The notes under the pieces were generated by a model. That model was not told the DNA's origin and did no database searches. It saw nothing but the letters and a program-made list of their open reading frames with translations. This document shows positions 1 to 11,103 of a stretch of DNA of 64,000 bases, piece by piece; position 1 is the stretch's first letter; each line of letters begins with the position of its first letter. The DNA is from Hysterangium stoloniferum (lineage: Eukaryota; Basidiomycota; Agaricomycetes; Hysterangiales; Hysterangiaceae), in assembly GCA_015178975.1 (NCBI GenBank), contig WHVD01000037.1, forward strand, positions 496,001 through 560,000, read 5' to 3'. Position numbers and translations under genes: made by a program.

Positions 1-2
1 TC

Positions 3-1787
3 TTATCTTTATATGCCGTTCTTTCCATCGCAGTCGCAATACCGTATATTGTCACGCATGTTGTAAGAACTATTTACCTTTGTCTTTACTTGACTTCATA
101 TCGGTGGTCTTTATCATAGAAAAATGAATCAAGTTCACCTACTCCTTACCAACGCATGCGACCGCCAGATAGTGGGATGGATCCCAGTGATGCCGGCACT
201 ATACCTGTTATTCCAGTAGGTGTTCCAGTAGCTGACGGCAAGGTCCTCGGCTGCAACATATGGGATTACACATACCCATATGGATATCCCGATAACTTAA
301 AATATTCAAGGTGCGTCGATCCTTATTCACCTCCCATCTCGTTTACCTGAATGACCACAGATTAACGTATTGCATCCCTCACACTGCCACTGATATATGG
401 TTCCATGCCCTTAACGGACCAGAAGGACTTGTTTCGGGCCAGTTTACTGTCATGCTTAACCCCGATGATGACGAGTTGGATTATATGGTAGATGTTATGG
501 TCACATACCCCATGGATGATTATCAGGCTAGAAATAGTACTGCCGTTTGCTTGATGCAGGCGAGCGATACATGGGGCATAGGATTTTATGTGAGTAGCAA
601 CATGCGTTCGCGTTTGAAATTAGCTGATCAGATTACCCAAAGACACCCCCAAATACACCACACCATGACGTTACCTATCAAATCACATTTTATGTGCCGC
701 ACGCCAGCAACCCACTGAACCTACTACAATTCACTACCTTTTTACCTCACTTTGAACACTCGTTTCGAGACCTCAACAAATCTCTCATATTCGGCGACGT
801 TGAAATCGGTGGCGTTGCTTCTCCAGTTAATGGGGTATGTCGTTAAAAGCCCTTTTGCTTATTTCTGCTTTAATTGCTTTTGTATAGGCGATAGCAGGGA
901 CAACAGTAAACATCACTACCTCCCAAGCTCCAATCACAGGCGACTATCACGCTTCAAAATCCCTGGTGTTACAAACAAGTTCCGCGTGAGTATCCCCATA
1001 GTGTTTTGAACTTCATGTATCAATAAACCTGTTCAAAGGAAAATCGACACCAATATTACGTTGGGCAGCATTATGGGACAGGACTTTCCTACAAGCCTGT
1101 TCATGAATTCTGATGGAGGGTAGATGACAAGCTTCATAGACAACTAGGCTTGTTCTAACCAAGTGCCTGCAGGACATTTTCAGCGACCATCAATCTGACT
1201 GCATCGGCCGGAACTGGCAGCCCGGGCTTTCTAGCTGATACTGGTACACGGCCACAATTCAAGACTCAGTTTGTTGGCCAGGATAGCCCAGTGTATGTAG
1301 TTGAGTTTGGTTTTGTAGAAAACGAACCACTGAAACCACTTCCAGAACACTCATCTTCCACCATGATGATAGTGTTGAATTTTCCGATCTCACTATCCAG
1401 ATCAATACAACGCTAAACCGTGCCATTATCATACTTGACGATAAGTTTGAGGGCCAGTTCTTTCTTGATTCAACCAATGGCACAGTCTTAGTGTCTGACC
1501 TAGACGGGGATGCTCGCATCCATGGACCGACCTTCCATGAAGTATTCCCAGATTCCAATCCAGGCCAAAATCCAGACCAAGATCCATATCGTCGAAGCCT
1601 AAAATTTGAACATCTTTCAACTTCGCATGCCAGAGGCATTGTAAAAAGAGGCAGCTTACCTCCGTTGCCACCAGATAATGGCAAGGTGAATCTCCAAATA
1701 CAGAACCATTTGGCCTTGATCGCACTAGGTTTCGTCTCTTCTGGGCAAACAAGCCCACCCAGTTTTGCTTCATTCGGTGTACCGTAG
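3..1787 (+). CDS. Membrane-anchored beta-rich repeat protein (basidiomycete family), 5' end outside window
   Basis: I reconstructed eight exons: <3-62, 120-310, 361-589, 643-834, 888-985, 1039-1119, 1173-1292 and 1346-1787. All junctions are GT-AG and the frame is kept throughout, giving at least 470 aa. The first exon encodes the end of a hydrophobic helix, so the protein is probably anchored by a single N-terminal membrane span. A proline-rich linker follows, then a domain with paired aspartates (PDDDELD), then repeated beta-strand units of the 'TSxAPI / TLGSI / TNGTV' kind. Basidiomycete proteins of unknown function share this layout, and I matched it from memory of that family. The C-terminus (short beta strand, then GFVSSGQ) has its own stop, so the gene looks intact. 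The role is unknown; a cell-surface or adhesin-like role is only an inference from the repeats. Confidence 0.7.
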
Positions 1788-2564
1788 CCGTCGAGAGGAT
1801 GTTGCATTTCAGGAGATGGATGGAGTGTACATTCGCGGTTTGGAAGAGGACGTTATATCGCTTTTATTTGCTTTCAGGGATCTCGGCTGTATTTGTAGTT
1901 TTTATGACATGAAAGATTGATCGCGCAGTACCCAGGGGGAGCTGCGTTGTTGTAATCTAAGGTGATGCTGACGGCGCAGCTTGCCGCAGCAAAAGTACTG
2001 TTCTCAGGCGTTTGGCAGCCGAATCTCGATATCGATCTAGTTCAGTATTGACATTATACATGAATTGGGTATGGCCGACGAGCGGCGTTAACAAAGCTCC
2101 TTCAGGCAATTAACAAAGTCTATCATCCTCCGAATTTCAAAATCATGTGGAACGGCCCTGGCAAACCCAGAGAACAAGGGCAGGAAGCACTCAGGGCGGA
2201 ACTTTGAATATCGTACGCAAGGCAGTATTATGGGATTTTTAATAGGAATGCTTATTAAACAAATTCTTCAAAAATCCCAGCGAAAACATAATATTATGTT
2301 TTTGTCGGCACACTGAAAAATTTATGGTTTATTCCGAACTTCAGAATTTGATGAGGTAATTTTTTTCCTGAGGCTTTCACGGCGCTGGGCTCGAATTTTC
2401 AATCAATATGAATTTGAATTTGTTAGAATATATAATATCCCATACAAACACAAATATTATAAATTCCATGAATTTTAGAACATATTCTGAGATTGAAAAT
2501 TTGGACCCCAGCATTGTGTTTTTTTGACACACGCAGCAATTGCTTCCTCGCGCCTGGAGGGCGT
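1788..2564. other. Intergenic, nothing recognised
   Basis: AT-rich stretch between two plus-strand genes. I see no coding frame, repeat or RNA gene in it. It should contain the terminator of the upstream gene and the promoter of the BolA gene, but no single motif can be pointed to. Confidence 0.5.
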
Positions 2565-3133
2565 ATGCGGTTCCTGAGTTTCCCAAGATCCCTGCATTCC
2601 TTTCGCTTTATCATGTCTTCCGCAAGTTCACCAGGTCCAGTAGAATTGTCTATCAGGACTAAAGTACGTCCTGGCTTCTTTGTATCACGTTAGCCAATAC
2701 CAATCTTCCATGGCAATTCTCGACATTCCAGTTAACAACCCTTTTAAGCCCATCGAGTCTAACGATTAAGAATGATTCGTGGCAACACCGGCATCATGAA
2801 GCAATGCGTGAGTCCCAAGAAAGCGGAGAAACCCGTAAGTATTTTGCGTTTATCTGTCAGGGGAGGGGTGTGAAAATGGGTGTCTTTTTTCAGATTTTTC
2901 AGTGAATGTTATTTCCGACGTATTTAAAGGAAAGGTGCTATAGACCCATGCACCTTCCCGTTGCACATCATTCACACAGCCGACATTTACAGACAACCAT
3001 GCAGCGGCACCGCCTGATATACGGGGCACTCTCAGAAGAGTTATCTAACGGCCTCCATGCTCTCTCGCTAAAGACAAAGACGCCGGAGGAAGCGGAGGCT
3101 ATTGCAGAACCGGGGAATACCCTAGTATCTTAA
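2565..3133 (+). CDS. BolA family protein (Bol1/Uvi31-like)
   Basis: Exons 2565-2663, 2732-2834, 2894-2934 and 2993-3133 join in frame with GT-AG introns of 58-68 bp. The product is 127 aa from the first methionine, or 111 aa from the methionine at 2613. The BolA fold is clear: a helix (VELSIRTK), a strand and loop with paired histidines (RHHEAMRESQESGETHFSV), then the signature RHRLIYGALSEEL and a helix ending LHALSLKTKTP. BolA proteins work with monothiol glutaredoxins in Fe-S cluster handling. The upstream start adds MRFLSFPRSLHSFRF, which is basic, hydroxylated and lacks acidic residues, as expected of a mitochondrial presequence. That favours a mitochondrial Bol1-like protein. I am sure of the family but not of the start. 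Confidence 0.88.
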
Positions 3134-3857
3134 TTACAGGAAATCTAGAGATGTGACTGCTATGTGCGACATATCCGTTTTACTCTCTGGGGCTGCTATG
3201 AGGACGAAACCTTGAAAAGATAATAATTTTGACACAGTGCTGAGGCTCAAATTCTCAATCTCGGAATATCCTCTAAAATTTGGAAAAAAAATGAAGTTTT
3301 AAAGAGTATGTTTGAAATTTTGAAACTGTGGCAAATTTTATATATGCTAAAGAATTTTTTGGGCATTTTCCAAATTGAACTGGGATGACTAGCATGTAAA
3401 TAACACAGCTACATGTGTACCTTCTATTTGTCACCTAATTGGCTTCCAGTATGGGTTATTTCATCCCATTCTAGTGCTAGTGACTTCTGTCAGTGAGTAC
3501 CTAGTACTCCCTGCATAGTTTCCCAGAGAAAGGCTCTATTGTTGGTATTTCCTTTGAGTTGTCTAGATAAGGTAATCCCAAGTTGGGAATTCATGGAGTC
3601 TGTAACCTTTGAGAGACTCTTGACATCCAGGATGTTTTCCACAGCTTTCAATTGTGCTCCATCGTGTGCTAATATCAAGACCCATTCCCAGGAACTCCAC
3701 AGAGTATCCTTTGGATATTATATGAGGTTCTGAACCATCTTCCAGACCAGTATAAAGATCTGGAATCCACTGGAACCTGACCTTCATCCCTCAAGTCCCC
3801 TTTGACTCACATCCCATTCTGTCATTCTGCCCCCAACTAGACACCTTCTGTTATGAC
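3134..3857. other. Intergenic, degenerate AT-rich sequence
   Basis: No credible gene is visible. Short reading frames on both strands overlap one another and lack any family signature. The stretch borders the LTR cluster and is probably old repeat debris. Confidence 0.4.
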
Positions 3858-4600
3858 TGTTAAGAACTGAAAACTGACTAATGTCGGTAGGCCAATGGGG
3901 ACCAATTGGAAGGACTTGGTTTCAGCTTATGTGCTGTGCCCTCACAATTATCTGTTGGGTGTCCTTAAATTTTGGACGGGCGAAGACTAGTCCTAACGAA
4001 TTCCTCTTGGTGAGTTACTGATTGGGACTGAAGGATAAGTTGAGTGTTGGGCCAAGGGGTTGGAAACTGAGTGTGGGTGAGTGCATGTGAAGGTGGATAG
4101 CGGAGTACTTAGTATGAGGCTTCTAGAGGTGTAAGAGGGTATTCTGAGTTGATATTCTGATTGCCTAGTAACTACAATTACAGTGGGTTCATATACAAAT
4201 ATTCGGCATCTAGGAAAATACTAACTAGGAGAAGAGCAGAAAGCGGTATTGACAAATAAGCTTGACTAGGAATGAGAAGGTTACGATTAGTTCGGAGGCC
4301 ATGAAATAACTGAGAGTAGAATTACAAGAAAAGGAAATAGTCTGAGGGTTACAAGTATATATAGACATATGTGAAACACAGAGTAGAACAGATCATCATA
4401 ATAAAAGGGATGTATCAGAGTTTAACCAGATAGTACAAGTATATTTTGACGTGGGCATAAACAAAGTTTGATCATCATGAAAGCATATGTCAGCATCGGG
4501 GGACCGACGGTTTCCGATGTGATAACTTGAACGATGACTTGAATCATCGATAGGTGGCGATAATCTCAGGGACTGTCAGGTTGCGACACAATCAGGGGTA
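3858..4600 (-). repeat. LTR (family 1), minus orientation, left arm of a large inverted repeat
   Basis: The sequence starts TGTTAAGAACTG and is the reverse complement, with scattered mismatches, of 5093-5812. It carries the shared hairpin motif at 3923-3936 and a TATATATA stretch near 4358. The distal end (about 4590-4604) has drifted, so the far boundary is approximate. Outside its 3' end (in LTR orientation) lies the pentamer GTCAT (ATGAC on the plus strand, 3853-3857). That same pentamer precedes the right-hand arm. Confidence 0.8.
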
Positions 4601-5092
4601 TAACTTGTTTGAGATTCAAACTGGATTCTAAGTACATGAATATAGGAGACTTATATAGACTGTGAAATATAATAATACCAAATCTGGTATTAATGAGGGG
4701 CAGAACTATTAAATATAAAACAAAACAAGTAAATACCAAACTAGGTATTAGGGATGGAACAGAATGGGAGTGGGGTTTGAAACATGACAGGTCATTAGAC
4801 CATAATGGGAGCAGGATTCTATGCTCTGTTAGAGGAGTCCAGTGACAGGCACAGACAGTTGGGTATAAACAGGTTGATTTGCAGGTCCGGCGGAGTCTGA
4901 GGACTGGTGCATGAGACACAGACAAATCATGACAGGTCATGGGACCATAATGGGAGCAGGGTTCTACAGTATGCTCTGTTAGAGGGGTTCTGGGAATCTG
5001 GTCAGAGTCCAGTGACTGGTCCATGAGATACAGAGTGTTGAGTGTATATAGGGTGAAGTCCAGAGTGGGTTTTCTGGGTCATTGTTACGACC
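4601..5092 (-). repeat. Remnant of an LTR related to family 3, minus orientation
   Basis: This spacer between the two inverted LTR arms resembles the U3 half of the LTR at 15947-16759. Shared blocks include the 'ccagtgactg' segment and a run with 'ccataatgggag'. Within the spacer, a segment with 'gacaggtca..accataatgggagcagg' occurs twice (about 4787-4816 and 4931-4960). It looks like part of an older LTR into which other copies were inserted. Confidence 0.5.
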
Positions 5093-5812
5093 GTGTCGCA
5101 ACCTGATGGTCCCTGAGATTATCGCCACCTATTGATGATTCAAGTCATCACATTGGAAACCGTCGATCCCCCGATGCTGATGTATGCTTTCAGGGTGATC
5201 AAACTCTGTTTACGCCCATGTCAAAATATACTTGTACTATCTGGTTAAACTCTGATATGTCCCTTTTATTATGATGATCTGTTCTACTCTGTGTTTCACA
5301 TATGTCTATATATACTTGTAACCCTCGGACTATTTCCTTTTCTCGTAATTCCACTCTCAGTTATTTCACGGCCTCCGAACTAATTGTAACCTTCCTGTTC
5401 CTAGTCAAGCTTATTTGTCAATACTGCTTTCTGCTCTTCTCCTAGTTAGTATTTTCCTAGACGCCGAATATTTGTATATGAACCCGCTGTAGTTGTAGTT
5501 ACTAGGCAATCAGAATATCAACTCAGAATACCCTCTTACACCTCTAGAAGCCTCATACTAAGTACTCCGCTATCCACCTTCACGTGCACTCACCCACACT
5601 CGGTTTCCGACCCCTTGGCCCAACACTCGACTTATCCTTCGGTCCCGATCAGTAACTCACCAAGAGGAATTCATTAGAACTAGTCTTTGCCCGTCCAAAT
5701 TTTAAGGACACCCAACGGATAATTGCGAGGGCACAGCACATAAGCTGAAGCCAAGTTCTTCCGATCGGTCCTCGTTGGCCTACTGACATTAGTCAGTTTT
5801 CAGTTCTTAACA
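5093..5812 (+). repeat. LTR (family 1), plus orientation, right arm of inverted repeat
   Basis: It runs from TGTTACGACC to TTCTTAACA, about 720 bp, the TG..CA ends of a retrotransposon LTR. A TATA-like run lies near 5305 and the conserved hairpin motif at 5734-5747. Further copies of the same family sit at 13886-14785 and 17901-18641. No internal retrotransposon genes are attached. Confidence 0.85.
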
Positions 5813-5861
5813 CTCCCTTACAATATATGTATGTATTACAAGTGGGGTTCTTGTTACGACC

Positions 5862-6415
5862 CGTTCCCGGATGTTTCAATATCCGACTTCCGATTTCCCA
5901 CTTTCGATATCCGATATCCGACTACGGAACATCATAGTTACCGTATCATCCGCGTTCTTCGTTTGTTCCGCATTTGGTAATTTGTCCGTTGACAAGTATT
6001 CACTCGTTTGTTGTTGTATTCCCGTCTCGGAATATTGTCTTCCTAATATGTCTTATTGTATTTCCGTTTTAAGAATACTTCCGTTTCCGTCTTATTATGG
6101 TCTCAGTTTGTAGTACAATAACGAGTAGACTTATATTAGTTTCCGCGAATTTGTACTTTACTTTAGATCTGATATCGACTTAGTTTCTTATTCCTCCTCC
6201 CGTCTTTCTGTACGCTCAATATTCAGAACTCTTCGGAACTCTGAATATCCATATCTTCCGTCGTTAAGTTCACTTCCGAAATTAAGGACATTGAGCGTTT
6301 GCGTAGAGGCGCAGCACATAAGCTGAAGCCGACGTCCTGACCCTATCCACGAGTTTCCGACTTCCCAGTGACTTCCTGATAGTTCCGGAATAAGTTCCCA
6401 ACACGGCACTTAACA
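5862..6415 (+). repeat. Solo LTR (family 2) with perfect 5-bp target duplication GTTCT
   Basis: It runs from TGTTACGACCCG to CTTAACA. The five bases before it (5857-5861) and after it (6416-6420) are both GTTCT, the mark of an integrase-mediated insertion. With no internal region, it is a solo LTR left by recombination. Its body differs from family 1 but shares the terminal bases and the hairpin motif (6312-6325). Confidence 0.88.
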
Positions 6416-6590
6416 GTTCTTTTAACAACAGTGTGTTTTCTTCACATGATCTGCAACATCCACAAACAAACAAACAAAAGTACACAATACAAAATGAAAT
6501 ACACTTTAGCAAAATAAATTAGCTGGCCATTTTGGAAAATGCTAGTCTGTCAGGCAAGCCAGGCCCTGCCATGACTCTACAACATTATTA

Positions 6591-7430
6591 CAGCTGTTCT
6601 GAGTACCTAAAGTGGAATTCAATTTTTTATAAAACATTCCACTTTTGACTCACAGACAAATTGTGCCATATCTCAGGAAAGGAACCCAATAAGACAATAA
6701 TTTAGGGTGTATATGATATGGTATACTGTATATTTATATATTTATGGCCTTATGATGTGCTATTTAATATTCAGTCAAATATGAGTGCAATGGTTCCCCT
6801 GTATTCAATTCTAGATTTGCATATAAGCTTGTGTAGTTAATATTATGTATGTAAATATGCCCTGAGTTGTGAGGCTTAATACCACCTGTTGAACAAGTTG
6901 TACTACTTACTGTATGCACTCTTGATAGTGAGTATAACTTGTTCAACAGGTAGCATCATGACTCAGGGGATATTTAAAAAATCCTACATAGGGTTAATTT
7001 CACAAGGTTAGATTCAAATATGACAAAAATTGAATGCAGGGGAACCACTGCACTAATATTTGACTCAATATTAAATACCTTATTATAAGGCCAAGTGTAA
7101 CAAATACGCTCAGTCGACACAAGTAAGTGATTCGACTGAGGTATAAGTACCGAAGACTAAATAGATAAGGTCAATATGAGACTGAGACAATGACAATAAG
7201 GCATGGTATATGAAGACAGGTACGATACGGCGTGATGTGGCCGTTTAGGCTTGGTAAAGGTTAGAGTGCGAGAGCCTAATTCAACACCAGGTATATACAT
7301 ATATCTATATACATATCATACACATTCCAAATTATTGTGTCTTAATTGCGCCTCATTCTTGAGTTATGGCATAATTTGTCTGGATTTTTTTCAAATCTTG
7401 AACTCCGCCTTAGGTACCTGGGAACCAGAA
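6591..7430. mobile_element. Long-TIR MITE, diverged copy
   Basis: The left end reads TA then CAGCTGTTCTGAG, the same end as the element at 35099-35778. The right arm (about 7000-7428) is its diverged reverse complement. Both arms share the 'ggttcccctg' and 'gacaaattgtg' blocks and the 'ttatttaatattcagtc'-like run. The middle holds an unrelated insert of about 190 bp (7095-7285). There is no coding capacity. TA flanking suggests mobilisation by a Tc1/mariner-type transposase; the right boundary is approximate. Confidence 0.65.
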
Positions 7431-7515
7431 AACGCGGTGTGACAAACGCGTGACATCATGTGTAGGACTATTAATACTTATCAACAAGTACTCGCCTATT
7501 TCAACAATTTCAAGG

Positions 7516-9589
7516 ATGTCTGCTAAACCTCCAACAGGTCAGTATGAAAGCCCTTTATGATATATTGACCGATCCTTATGATATACAGTGCAATGTCCTG
7601 TCTGTAATGCTCTTGTCGTGGAGCTAGAAATAAATCGGCATTTGGATTCAGACTGCAAAATTGGCAGTACAGCCGCCTTCTCTTCCAAAAAGTCTCTGAC
7701 CTCAAGGAAAATGGATGACTTAAAGTCCATTGCGCCAATATTTAGCCAAAAGAAACGGCCAGTTGAACTATCTTCCAGTTCTTCCCAAATGCTTGCTGTT
7801 GCTAGTGATTCGGCACCAATGCAACTTTCAACTGCGCATGCTTCTAAACGACAGAAGACCAGCGCCATTAATACCAGCGCCATACCACTGGCAGAACGCC
7901 TTCGTCCCAAAGAATTTTCAGAGTTCATAGGACAGGAACATCTTATCGGACCTGATTCTCTCTTAGTGCATTTACTTCAAGGCATGAATGGATCCGCGGG
8001 CAGTATGATCCTATGGGGTCCTAGTGGTTGTGGAAAGACAACTTTGGCGCGATTATTAGCTAGGCAGACTAATGCCACTTTAAAGGAAGTTTCGGCGACG
8101 AGTTCGGGAGCGAATGAGGTCCGGAATTTGCTAGAGGAAGCTAAAGGAGTATTATCTCTAACGGGAAGGTGATTTTTGTCACCAGCTCCTTTTGACTATT
8201 GCACAATTGCCGCTTCGTACAGAAAAACCATCCTGTTCTTGGACGAGATTCACCGTTTTAACAAGGCCCAGCAGGTGAGTTCTTTCAATGCTTGATTTTC
8301 AGTCAGCTCACTCCACTGTCAGGACATTTTCCTACCATATGTCGAGCAAGGACATGTACAGGTACCTATGCTATGAGCTATGAACCAAGTTTGCCTAGCT
8401 TAGTTTGGATCAGTTAATAGGTGCGACAACAGAAAACCCGTCCTTCAAAATAAACTCTGCACTTCTCAGTCGATGCCGGTAAGTAACTCACCATTCAATG
8501 AAAAGACCCGTTTGAAGGTAGAGGAAGCGTTTTTGTGCTGGAGCGACTTACTAACGAGAATGTGATGGAAATACTTGATCGTGCAATCGAGAAGCTTGCT
8601 CCTCACCAACCTCCTGTAACTCCTTCGTCATCTCCACAAGAGATATTTGTGTCTTCAACTAGTTTTGCAGCTACTTCGTCGTTACCTCAACTCACACTCA
8701 AAGTCAAACGCTCTATAGCCTCCTTGAGCGATGGGGATGCTCGAACAGCACTATCGCTGCTTGAGCTCGTAGTCTCTTTGCCACCAATGGCTTCTGAGGA
8801 ATCTCTGCTCTCGAGCTTGCGACGCAGTGTCTCCACCCGGTATGACCGTACAGGAGACTCACATTATGACATGATTTCCGCGCTACATAAGTCAGTGCGT
8901 GGTAGCGATGGTAGCGCGGCATTATACTGGCTGGCGCGGATGATTACAGCTGGCGAAGATCCGCTCTATATAGCACGTCGTTTAATTGTCATGGCTAGCG
9001 AAGATATAGGTCTCGCTAATAACCATGCTTTACCTCTTGTAAGAGTTCACGCTGTCACTGTTACAGGAACAGTTTGCTAATGCAGACCAATAGGCGACTG
9101 CAACACTCATAGCGTGTCAAAATGTGGGCATGCCAGAGTGCCGCATCAATTTAGCACATTGTGTTGCATATCTAGCCGAATCACCGAAATCGACACGTTC
9201 ATATGAAGCGTATAATCGCGCAGAAGAGGCTGCAAAGGCGGAGACTACAGCACCTGTTCCTGTTCATCTGCGAAATGCGCCCACCAAATTAATGAAAGAC
9301 CTAGGATATGGGAGCGAATATGTTTATAATCCTTCATATGCGTAAGTGCCACTCACTGTATCGTTCGATATTTGATAAGTATAACAATTGGAAAAGACAT
9401 CCGGTGCAGCAGGAATATCTCCCGCCACACTTATATGGCAAAGAATTCTTAAAAAAGGAGGGTGATGTCGGTGACAAGGTTTGGGATGAAAAGATGCTGA
9501 GGCGATGGGAAAGAGAGTGCAATGATGATCAACCATGGAGTGGCAGGAGGGAGTTGAATACGTTACAGACTCTGGAACCTAGTCTTTGA
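7516..9589 (+). CDS. MGS1: Mgs1/WRNIP1 AAA+ ATPase (clamp-loader-like, DNA damage tolerance)
   Basis: Eight exons (7516-7537, 7589-8168, 8223-8274, 8323-8361, 8414-8478, 8528-9038, 9094-9341, 9397-9589) give 569 aa. An N-terminal UBZ-type zinc finger (CPVC..H..C, residues 10-30) binds ubiquitin in this family. Then come Walker A (GPSGCGKTT, near 151), Walker B (ILFLDEIHRF, near 205), sensor 1 (GATTENPSF), and the arginine-finger region (LLSRCRVFVL). The C-terminal MgsA tetramerisation domain follows (MASEDIGLAN to the conserved HPVQQEYLP). Mgs1 acts at stalled forks with ubiquitylated PCNA. The first exon is only 22 bp; it is the start that keeps frame with the zinc finger. All key residues are present. 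Confidence 0.95.
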
Positions 9590-9836
9590 TTTTTTCCATG
9601 ATACTTTAGTTTCAATTATGGTTGTGGTCCATTAGACAGGTATCTTATCTTGAAAGCTTGGTTCTAGCCTGGTCACTTACGGAACAGTGCTACCCACAAT
9701 TAAAAAAACGAGTGTATTCGAAATGAGCGTTGCAATCCAAACTTGCAATAACCAACCAAGTATATAAAAAGAAAGAAAAAAAACTGAATGCAGTTAGAGG
9801 CGGCCAAATTGGTTTCAATGTTTGTGTCCTTGAGAT

Positions 9837-11103
9837 TTAGTTGCATACGTCCAGGTTGAAGTATTTGCCGATACGAGGCCATCCACCATAGACATTCTTG
9901 TTCTGCAACCACCCATTCAAGAATTGCTGGAGACTATAGGAATCGTCAATGATAGGAGTCACTATGATGGACAAGAAAACCTACTAATCCACATTTTTCT
10001 GGCAGCGACAGCATGGGCCGTAGGCAGCTGCAGTTGCTTGTCCCTAACACATGTAAGGAGCTCAGTGAATGGGAAGAATGGCCACAAGTCCAAAAGACAC
10101 ACGTAAGTAAATCCTTTGACCCAGCCATTATATCGTCCAATAGACACAAGGACGTCGCCGCCATTGCTGGCGAGGGTATCTGCGAAGAATTGCGCGCCAG
10201 TCTTCACATTATAATCCTGAAAAAATAACGAAATTATTTTCGACAGGTATGTCTTATGGAGAGAAAATATACAGGATCTCTGCAATTTCCTCCCGGAGCA
10301 TTACCACATTTGTCCTTGGTAAGCTGCATAAGTCCCTGCTCTCCAGCGCCGCCAACGGTGTCAGGCTTGCAGCTGGATTCCTGCAAAGCAAACGATGCGA
10401 TCATTATGGGGGGTACTGACGGATATCGCTTCATGTTCACTATTCGGTAATGACAAATCGGATCAACGTTCACCTACTGCCGTGTTGATTTCCATATTTC
10501 TTGAAAAGATAAATGTAATCACTGCATTGCTTGAAAGGGCTACCGTCCGAATTAATGGCTTGATCAAGATCCATCGCAATGACTGAGAGTAACTTAGTCG
10601 CCTTGCAACATTGTATGACGGAATGTGCTCGCCTTGTTTGATTGTAATGTATGGCGGAGACCAGCCTCCGTCATGCAACCCACAATTTAACCAATCCTCA
10701 CGACCATTAGGTCCGCTTGTTGCAGTAGGCTCCTCTAATAGATGGCATTCCTTTAAAGGCTAGGTCATAAGAAACAAAGCGTACCCGTTGCTCCGCTAGG
10801 GCCACAATTAGACTGTATGTTCAACAAACCGCTAATGGGACCATTGTTGGAGGGATTATTATTGGCAGGCACTGGTGTAGAAGGTGGGGCATCGTTTGAA
10901 CTAGTTTTCTCAGGACTCGGACTGGGGTATACTTTCTTATCTGGCCTCGCGCGAGTTTTGCATCTTTTGCTCGGGGAACTCACAACCATACGGTGGGCAA
11001 GCTGAGAATGGTCGCGGTGGGTAAGGACGCCATGGAAATGATTAATGAATGAGGCATGTGCAACGAGGGATAGAGTAAGAAAAACCAGGAGGACAGGTTT
11101 CAT
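9837..11103 (-). CDS. Secreted lysozyme-like protein, GH23/SLT fold (one frame break)
   Basis: The product begins with a signal peptide (MKPVLLVFLTLSLVAHA) and a basic, Ser/Pro-rich linker. A domain follows with NCGLHDGGWSPP, then the lysozyme-like core with catalytic glutamate in ASFALQESSC and the GGAGEQGLMQLT motif, then NGGDVLVSIGRYNGW and a Cys-rich tail (PCCRCQ). Agaricomycetes carry related secreted proteins resembling bacterial soluble lytic transglycosylases. Exons are 11103-10785, 10734-10478, 10415-10273, 10216-10103, 10043-9985 and 9933-9837. Exon 2 changes frame at about 10600-10635, and no intron with normal borders repairs it. The gene may be newly broken, have an unusual intron, or contain a sequence error. 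The rest, about 328 aa, is intact. Confidence 0.82.

Noticed and set aside
1491-1787. Stand-alone 98-aa protein from an internal ATG
   Set aside because: It is the last exon of the repeat protein; the frame continues upstream through GT-AG introns.
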